A stretch of 14,382 bases of DNA. Source: Ochromonadaceae sp. CCMP2298. Its lineage: Eukaryota > Sar > Synurophyceae > Ochromonadales > Ochromonadaceae. The notes under the pieces are model-generated. The model was not told the origin of the DNA. It was given only the letters and a program-made list of their open reading frames with translations, and did not search any database. The position numbers were made by a program, and so were the translations under genes. Position 1 is the first letter of the stretch, and every line of letters starts with the position of its first letter. The stretch lies in NCBI GenBank assembly GCA_026770595.1, contig MU634213.1:1-14382 (forward strand), written 5' to 3'. This document shows, piece by piece, positions 1-6,171 of the stretch.

Positions 1-129
1 CCGCTCACAAGAAAGGGCACGAACAGAAATCTTCTTGTCATCTCCCAGACTGAACCTGCGCTTGTACTCGTCGAACGCCTTGACACATTGTGCGGCAGAA
101 GCAGCCCTTTTCTCAGAAGGTCCAGTCAT
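1..129 (-). CDS. possible partial protein, 5' end of a gene leaving the window
   Basis: On the minus strand the frame is open from 492 to 1 (164 codons) and leaves the window. The only in-frame ATG is at 129-127, in a good context (GCCATG, G at -3). It gives a 43-residue hydrophilic N terminus starting MTGPSEKRAAS, with an acidic/basic stretch (FDEYKRRFSLGDDKK) ending the visible part. Codons just upstream of the ATG (about 130-240) also read like protein, for example FDLFWEQASLVGAEW. An upstream exon joined through an acceptor near 230-260 is therefore possible, but I could not place one with confidence. I do not recognise the family. The plus-strand frame over the same bases looks like a shadow. 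That this is a gene is inferred from openness and composition only. Confidence 0.38.
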   Translation of the reverse strand, partial: MTGPSEKRAASAAQCVKAFDEYKRRFSLGDDKKISVRALSCER

Positions 130-518
130 GGCGCCCAGTAGCTCTTCGGTGAGCCGGGGAGCGCTGTTCCATTCAGCACCAACAAGAGAAGCTTGCTCCC
201 AGAAGAGATCGAATCCAGCACCCACACCCCGGCTTTCTGAGCCAGCACTAATTATTATGCAGAGTTCAAAGCAAGGGCTCGTGTCTGAAGATTGTGGCTG
301 TTGTGGTGACCTGGCTCTTTTCAAAAAATTCGAGACCGAGCTGACCCAAACTGATTCAAACCGGTATGGGCGAGGAGCGCGCCCAAAGAACGCCAATAGT
401 GAAACGAGGTTTGGGTTTTTGGGATGGAAATGGCAGTAGTTACCAACAAAACCCTGAAACCCACTAATCAGCGCTTGTTTTTGCAGGTCCCCTCACATTT
501 TAGGGAAAACGGGCCCTT

Positions 519-901
519 AAATCTATATTAGATGAGCTATTCGGAGATCCATTACCGCAAATTGGCGTCATAGTTTTGCCCACACTCCCTGTTCCCCTGT
601 TCCCCTCATAAAAAAATGTGCGTCGAGTAACATTCTTCCATTACACGATCGGCGCCTAAACGTGTTACAGACTGTTTTTCGCCGCGGCCTCATTCCCGCC
701 CGCACAACTTTAATAAACACGGTAATCAACAAGCCCGAAAGGCTCTACCTATTGTGCTATTATGTATCTCTCTAATTGCTCCATTCTTTGCAATTTTTAT
801 TGCAGTTAAGAGTTATAATGTCCGCCCCCAAGTGAAAAAGTCCGCCAATTCACGCTTATTTGTCGGTAGTAACATCTAAATAGCTAATATAATATAGATT
901 T
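519..901. repeat. 383-bp segment bounded by 23-nt imperfect inverted repeats (MITE-like candidate)
   Basis: Positions 519-541 and 879-901 are reverse complements at 21 of 23 positions, including a perfect 12-nt block (aaatctatatta against taatatagattt). The interior has no coding frame of note and includes a short tandem repeat (tgttcccc twice, around 588-605). This shape fits a non-autonomous DNA transposon remnant, but no target-site duplication is visible: the flanks read cctt on the left and gaat on the right. Both arms are AT-rich, which raises the chance of coincidence. Confidence 0.35.
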
Positions 902-1217
902 GAATACATTTTAAATATAATATTAGTGTAATAAATGATGTATTGCACATATTTAATGTTCAACTTTAATTGTAATGGATGTCAATCGCGAGAAAAGCGG
1001 GGGGTTGACCACATTATGTCGGGGGTGGCCACTTTTTTGTTTCGCATGGGATTCGCATTCCTCCTTTTCTTCCATAGATCGTTGGCGTCTGCGCCTGTAC
1101 CGGAAGGACTTAAAGATTAGAGGTCCAAGCACCGACTCCAACTCTCCTTGGATCAAGAGAAGAGACCGATATCGTTCCAACCTGGTTTTCCTGGGAATAC
1201 CCCCTCGGGAAAAAAAG

Positions 1218-1228
1218 TAGCCGTTGAC
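1218..1228 (-). promoter_or_regulatory. MSA-like (three-repeat Myb) G2/M element candidate
   Basis: The plus strand reads tagccgttgac. Its complement matches the plant mitosis-specific activator consensus YCYAACGGYYA at 9 of 11 positions, including the AACGG core. It lies about 200 nt upstream of the cyclin B start codon, where such an element would be expected if the organism uses three-repeat Myb control of G2/M genes as plants do. One 11-nt match is weak evidence and the transcription start is unknown. Confidence 0.22.
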
Positions 1229-1427
1229 TTTTTTTTTTTTGACATCATCGAAGGAAGCCCTTGGCGCCGCTGTGCGGCTAAATTCACCTCCCTCTTTTTG
1301 GCGATATGTTATTGAGCCGACCATATTCGTTGACTGTGACCATTCCACAGCGATTTGCACTGCCTTCGACTCATTATTACAACGACCATCGCCCTGTGGA
1401 AGCATTTTTATAGTCTGCGCCAGCAAG

Positions 1428-2667
1428 ATGAACATGAACATGAACGCCATCTTGAACAGACAGGGTGCAATCGGCGTGGACAAGCCGAGCTCAAAGCCCG
1501 TGGCCAAGAGGAGGGTGCTCGGTGATATTACCAACGCGGTGGCAGACGAAGACACCAAAGCCCAGAACAAAAAGGCTCTCGTCTTCAAGGTTGAGCGCGC
1601 GTCCAATATCTTGGAGCACAAGGAGGAATGCGACCGCGCTTACATGCAGCGCGCGATCGACGATATCGACGGTAGAGATGTGGACAACCCCCTGCTGGTG
1701 ACCTGCTACGTGAACGAGATGTACGAACATTTCAACCAGGTCGAGAGGGACTTCAACGTGAACTGCAATTATATGGCGAAACAGGATTTCGTCAACGAGA
1801 AAATGAGATCCATCCTCGTCGACTGGCTGGTAAGCCCCCCCCGCACACACCGCACTCCCCGCCCCCCCCCCCGCGCCCTTATAATTACCAATTCAGTAAC
1901 CTGTAAAATGCCCTCCTCACCTTGTACCCCTTTATCAGGTGGAGGTGCACTTAAAGTTCAAGATGGTGCCTGAGTCTCTGTACATGACGGTCAGCATCAT
2001 CGACCGCTACCTGGAGATGAAGCAGGTCCGCCGATCCAAGCTGCAGCTGGTGGGAGTTGCCGCACTGCTGGTAAGAAGACAACTCGCTTTACCTGCTTCC
2101 CTGCATCTCCGCATATCTGCACCGCCGCATCCCTGCATCTCTGTGTCTGACTGTCCTGTGTCCTGCCCTGTCCCTCAGATCGCCGCCAAGTACGAGGAGA
2201 TCTATCCTCCCGAGCTGCGCGACCTGGTGTACATCACTGACCGCGCCTACAACAAGCAGGAGATCCTGGAGATGGAGTCTGAGATCGTGAACACGCTCGA
2301 GTACAAGTTCACCGTGCCCACCGTGCACTCATTCCTGTGCCGCTACCTAAAGGCCGCCCACGCCGACCGCACGATGGTGCAGCTGGCCTGCTACCTCACC
2401 GAGCGCACCCTGCAGGAGTACACCATGCTGCGCTTCCTGCCCTCCACCATCGCCGCCACCGCCGTGATGGTCGCAAGAAAGTCCCTCAACCGCCACCCCT
2501 GGAGCCCCACGCTCATGAAGTACACCAACATGGACGAGCGGGACCTAGCCAGCTGCGGCGACGAAATGCGCGCCACTGTCACCGACACGTCCGACCAGCA
2601 AGCGGTGTACCGCAAGTACTCCAGCCAGAAGTTCGGCGGAGTGGCGAAGATGTCTCTTATGTTCTAG
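1428..2667 (+). CDS. CYCB: B-type mitotic cyclin
   Basis: Three exons, 1428-1829, 1939-2070 and 2179-2667, encode 340 residues. Both introns are phase 0 with GTAAG donors and CAG acceptors. Cyclin B binds and activates CDK1 to drive entry into mitosis, and is destroyed by the APC/C. Residues 28-36 (RRVLGDITN) are a perfect destruction box, RxxLxxxxN. The cyclin box starts near residue 95 and carries the family signature MRSILVDWL (126-134), then VEVHLKFKM, IDRYLE, KLQLVGVAALL and IAAKYEEIYPPE (from 179, the KYEE that contacts the CDK). A C-terminal cyclin fold follows (HSFLCRYL at about 228-235). HxKF after the signature points to type B rather than A. At 340 residues it is short for the family, mainly in the N-terminal tail. 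The start is the first of three in-frame ATGs (1428, 1434, 1440), with an A at -3. The gene is expected to be G2/M regulated. Confidence 0.93.
2071..2178 (+). other. cyclin B intron 2, 108 nt, in-frame and without stops
   Basis: The intron is bounded by ctg|gtaaga and ctcag|atc, lies at phase 0 and splits the cyclin-box helix between AALL and IAAKYEE. Its length is 36 codons and it holds no stop in the coding frame, so an unspliced transcript would still encode a full-length protein with 36 extra residues inside the cyclin box. The uninterrupted family match across the splice junction shows that the spliced form is the functional one. Confidence 0.85.
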
Positions 2668-2679
2668 GGTCGCTATGGC

Positions 2680-2693
2680 GGGGGGGGGGGGGG
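2680..2693 (+). repeat. homopolymer run of 14 G in the cyclin B 3' UTR
   Basis: An uninterrupted G14 begins 12 nt after the cyclin stop codon. It could form G-quadruplex structure in the mRNA, and it is a site prone to length variation and sequencing error. Confidence 0.9.
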
Positions 2694-2868
2694 CTAAAAT
2701 CAGCCCCCTTCCTACCTACGTTGCGTCTGAGCATGCGTGTACATAGTGCGATCTTTCCTCTGATGTAAAATAGTGTCAAAATGACATTAACAGTCTCGGT
2801 CTTATTTCCAATTTAATCAAAGTTTCGAAGGAATAGCGCTCTTGTTTTACTACGAGTTTAATTCAAAA

Positions 2869-2874
2869 AATAAA
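2869..2874 (+). terminator. possible polyadenylation signal AATAAA for cyclin B
   Basis: AATAAA occurs 201 nt after the cyclin stop, in an A-rich context. A TGTAA (the green-algal type of signal) lies closer, at 2764-2768. Neither can be confirmed from sequence alone, and many protists lack a fixed signal. Confidence 0.22.
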
Positions 2875-3149
2875 GGAGGAAGAGCAAAACTGAACTGTAC
2901 GTAAAGTTTAATATGGCCGACAAGGGGTTCTTACCTAAGTTACCAAACCAAACAAACTTTATTTTGTGCGGGTGCATAATTAATGAGCTGCTTGCTGCTC
3001 ACTGCATAATCAGAAAAGGAGGGAGATCCAACACTGCCAACAGAAATTTTGTCTTTTGGCACCCCCAAAATTGAAAAAGACAGCGTCACATATATGAAAA
3101 TTGCACCCAAATGACGACATAAAGAACGTACATGTCAACAATTTTCGAA

Positions 3150-3165
3150 ACGAAAAAGACCCAAA
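3150..3165 (+). promoter_or_regulatory. shared upstream motif, copy 1 (TTC8)
   Basis: The string acgaaaaagacccaaa lies 178 nt before the TTC8 start codon. It matches 15 of 16 bases of a string 163 nt before the start of the gene at 6168, on the same strand. The role is unknown. A common promoter or 5' UTR element is an inference. Confidence 0.25.
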
Positions 3166-3343
3166 CCGAAAATACTTCTGCGGGGTTTTGAAAGAGACTT
3201 CATACAAAATCATGATGGTGGTTTTTGGTTCGCAGCAGGGGGGGTCGGGACTTGATAACAGGATAATTGAGACGTTGGGTTGGGTTCTGGATCTGCTCTC
3301 AGCTCATTCTGCTGCCCTGGTGCCCCCCCCACCACCACCAGCC

Positions 3344-5653
3344 ATGAGTCGAATGGACCCCTTGTGGTACGCGCTGAGCCAGCTCCGGCGCGGCAAGTAC
3401 GAGCAGTGCGTCGCCGCCTGCGACGAGATCCTCGCAGCGAATCCGGGAGACCAGGCGGCGTGGATGTGCAAATGCCGGGCAGTCATAAAGCAGAACTTCA
3501 TAGACGATATTGAGCTTGACGAGGAGGGGGTGGCGGAAATGCTTATGGACGAAAACGCTCTGGCAGCCATGCCGAGGTAAGACCCGCGTCAGCTCATCGC
3601 CCCTGTCCCCCTCAGGCACCCTAACCAGCACCCCCCCTCCCTCCCACAGACCCGGGACGTCCCTGAACAAGCCCCAGACTGCCGCAAAGAGCGGCTCTTA
3701 TGACCCCATGGTGCGTCCGGTGTCCCAGTCGGGCCGTCCCGTGACCGGTTTCGCCCGGCCCTCCAGCTCCCGCCCCATCGGCACGGGCAATGTGCGCGAC
3801 GCCCTCCAGAGCAGCCGCCGCACCGGCACTGCCCGACCCATGACCACGCTGGGCCGAGAGGTGCGTCTGGGCACGGCGAGTCTGGCTAGCTCGGGCGCGT
3901 TGGTGGATGTGGAAAGGCTTAATGTGAAGAAGTACGCGGGGAAACTGGGAATCGCCATGGTGCTTGTGGACTACCTGCTCTACGTGGAGCACAATGTGCG
4001 CAAGGCGCTGGAGCTGTGCGCGGAGGGGACCAAGCAGAGCGAGTACAAGAGCTGGTGGTGGAAGGCGAGGCTGGGCAAGTGCTACTTCAAGCTGGGTGAG
4101 CTACCGGTTTAAAGTATAGCGTACATCCTCCATCGTACATCGTATATCTTACAGCGTACAGCATCAGCGCAGCAAACAGCAACGCATCACATACACGCCA
4201 TGTACAACGTATAACGCCCTCAACACCTCCACCTCATCCCCCACCCCCCAGGTCTCTTCCGAGACGCCGAGCAGCAGCTGCGCTCCTCGCTGAAGATGCA
4301 GCCCGTGATTAACACGTACCTGGACCTGTGCAACGTGTACCTGCGCCTGGACCTGCCCAACACTGCCCTGGACCTGCTGACAGAGGGCAGGTATGTTTCT
4401 CTCTGCTGTATCTCCGCATCTGCACATCTATGTATCCCCACTCCTCTGATCCCTGCTTACCCCACCTCCCCGCCCCCTTAGCGAGAAGTTCACGTGTGAG
4501 CCTCGGTTCCTGCTGGGCCTAGCTCGCATCCACGACCAGCTGAGGGACCCAGAGGCAGCCATCGGATACTACAAGAAGGTGCGCTACCACGTGTTACAGT
4601 GCTGCTGGTGGTTGTGGAAGTGATTGTTATAATTATGGTGCTGCTGGCGGTGCTGGTGGTTATTAAGCTGCTGTTGCTGGGATCTTCAGTACCATCTATC
4701 GTCTAACCTCCCATCGACCTTCCTACCCCCCACCCACCCTACACCCCCAGGTGCTAGTGCTGGACGCCTCCTGCGTTGAGAGCATTGCCTGTCTAGGCGC
4801 CCATGCCTTCTACTCCGACCAGCCCGAGATGGCCATCCGCTACTACCGCCGCCTACTGCAGGTGAGCTGCTGGGCCTCGCCCCCATTCTCAAACTGACCC
4901 CCACATTCACACTCACACTACTCACAAGCACACTCACACTCACCTCCACACCCCGCCCACAGATGGGCGTGTCTAACACAGAAGTGTGGAACAACCTCGG
5001 CCTGTGCTGCTTCTACTCCGCACAGTACGACATGGCCCTGGGCTGCTTCGACAAGGCACTAGGCATGGCCGACGATGAATCCATGGCAGACGTGTGGTAC
5101 AACATCGGACATATCGGCATATCCCTGGGGGACCTGGGATTAGCCTATCAGGCATTCAAGGTGGCCGTATCCATAGACGCTACCCACGGCGAGGCACTAA
5201 ACAACATCGCAGTGCTGGAGATGCGGAGGCAGAAGTTCGAAGTGGCCAAGGCGTGTCTCAGCACCAGCTGCGACGTCTCCCCGCACATATTCGAACCCTT
5301 CTACAACTCCGGTGGGGCGCTGCTGCTACATTCCTACACTATACTCCTGCAATTTTGCGCCGCACTGCTGCTCTGCTCTGTTGTTCCTCTGTTATCCTGC
5401 ACTTTACTGTTAAACTGTTACACTGGTCCTATTCTCCTACACGCTTGCACTGCCATTGCCTCATCCTAATCTTTACATCTGAACCCGTACACTCCCCCCT
5501 CCCCCCTCCCTTCCCGCAGCCCTGATGTCCTACCGAATGGGCGATTTCCAGGACTCCTACACGCTCTCCTGCAAGGCCCTGGCCCTCAACCCATCCCATG
5601 GGGACTCCCAGGAACTGCAGGGACTTCTGCAGAAGACGTTTCTCAGCTCATGA
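3344..5653 (+). CDS. TTC8: TTC8 / BBS8, BBSome TPR subunit
   Basis: Seven exons, 3344-3576, 3650-4095, 4252-4390, 4482-4578, 4751-4861, 4963-5311 and 5520-5653, join without a frame break into 502 residues; animal TTC8 is about 500-540. The protein is a subunit of the BBSome, the coat that works with intraflagellar transport to move membrane cargo in cilia. The N terminus (MSRMDPLW) and the block DDIELDEEGVAEMLMDENAL (53-72) match the family, as do the arginine/proline-rich linker (RPVSQSGRPVTGFARP), the WWWK motif, and the tetratricopeptide repeats from about 160 to the end (NNLGLCCFY, DVWYNIGHI, NNIAVLEMR). All introns are GT-AG, with weaker donors at 4579 (gtgcgc) and 5312 (gtgggg) that conservation nevertheless supports. 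The start is the first ATG followed by family sequence. The frame upstream to 3101 is not conserved. Confidence 0.95.
4406..4425 (+). repeat. intron motif in TTC8 intron 3 shared with cyclin B intron 2
   Basis: The string ctgtatctccgcatctgcac lies inside TTC8 intron 3 (4391-4481). Cyclin B intron 2 holds the same string at 2101-2122 with one substitution and a 2-nt insertion. The two introns belong to unrelated genes. Shared origin, a splicing signal or chance in pyrimidine-rich sequence are all possible. Confidence 0.4.
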
Positions 5654-6167
5654 GTGTCCAAATAGTAAATATACGATTGTCTGACGTCCGATTATACAAT
5701 TATCTTGATTATCTAATATGTACTTGAGTGCTAAAGAAAAGTTGCTGCTACTGGTACTTAAGTTACTGCAGGAACTCCTCCAGGGTGTTGCCGAATCCTC
5801 ATCTGCACTGCCCTCACTGCTCTCACCCTCCTTGACCTGCATCGCTCACCAGAGGTCGAGCGTGTCCTCGTGAAAAGCAGCTCATCTTCCCTCAGGAGGC
5901 GTTTGTTGCACCTCGGGGTTGCGCCCTCGACGCCAAACTCTCCCTCTCTCGGCAACGAAAACCCTTCCAAAACCCACATTTCTCGGGTACGAAAAACACC
6001 CAAAAAGCCCCATTTTATCACCTAATTCGGTCATCCATTCCTGGCTTGGCGAATGCGGTCACATCATTCCGCTCCGCAGTCCTTCCTCGCGCAGCGGTGC
6101 GGGGTTCACTTCACGCACGTGGTCTCATGCCTTGCCGCATGGCCGTCGCTGTTGGTGAAGCGATGGA
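5654..6167. other. intergenic region between TTC8 and the MBD-PHD gene
   Basis: This begins with the AT-rich TTC8 3' UTR (5654-5760), in which I see no AATAAA. It ends with the upstream region of the next gene, which is rich in aaaaccc-type strings (around 5954-6010) and includes the motif at 5989-6004. The minus-strand frame 6021-5758 has no recognisable domain and is left out. Confidence 0.55.
5989..6004 (+). promoter_or_regulatory. shared upstream motif, copy 2 (MBD-PHD gene)
   Basis: The string acgaaaaacacccaaa lies 163 nt before the ATG at 6168 and differs from the TTC8 copy (3150-3165) at one base. A weaker relative (aacgaaaaccc) lies about 35 nt further upstream, near 5954. Confidence 0.25.
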
Positions 6168-6171
6168 ATGA
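6163..6171 (+). promoter_or_regulatory. two-codon upstream ORF overlapping the start of the MBD-PHD gene
   Basis: The sequence atggaatga contains ATG GAA TGA, a two-codon upstream frame. Its stop overlaps the main ATG (6168-6170) by two bases. Two further out-of-frame ATGs lie at 6127 and 6139. If the transcript includes them, ribosomes would have to leak past or reinitiate at 6168, which suggests translational control or a transcription start very near the ATG. Confidence 0.45.

Larger units (their letters stand above)
493..1427. other. gene-free region upstream of cyclin B
   Basis: I see no convincing gene in these 935 bases. The left part holds the inverted-repeat pair at 519-541 and 879-901. 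The stretch around 870-970 is very AT-rich. The right part contains a run of 12 T at 1229-1240, a Myb/MSA-like site at 1218-1228 and a TATA-like string near 1406-1412, about 20 nt before the cyclin start codon. Open frames on both strands here (for example minus 1621-953) show no domain and overlap the cyclin exon, so I treat them as shadows. The cyclin promoter and 5' UTR must lie in the right part. Confidence 0.5.
2668..3343. other. intergenic region between cyclin B and TTC8
   Basis: This holds the cyclin 3' UTR and the TTC8 upstream region. It contains a run of 14 G at 2680-2693, a TGTAA at 2764-2768, an AATAAA at 2869-2874 and, closer to TTC8, the motif at 3150-3165 that recurs upstream of the gene at 6168. 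The TTC8 frame stays open upstream to 3101, but that sequence has no resemblance to the family. I see no additional gene. Confidence 0.6.

Noticed and set aside
35-439. Plus-strand frame of 134 codons
   Set aside because: It is serine-rich with no domain, and overlaps a minus-strand frame with more protein-like composition and a good start context.
1224-1427. Upstream in-frame extension of cyclin B
   Set aside because: The apparent start at 1224 is TTG, not ATG, and the sequence has no cyclin character. The first ATG is at 1428.
953-1621. Minus-strand frame of 222 codons
   Set aside because: It runs antisense through cyclin B exon 1 and its upstream region, starts inside cyclin coding sequence and shows no recognisable domain.
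3101-3343. 81-residue N-terminal extension of TTC8
   Set aside because: The extension is not like any TTC8. The family match begins exactly at the ATG at 3344.
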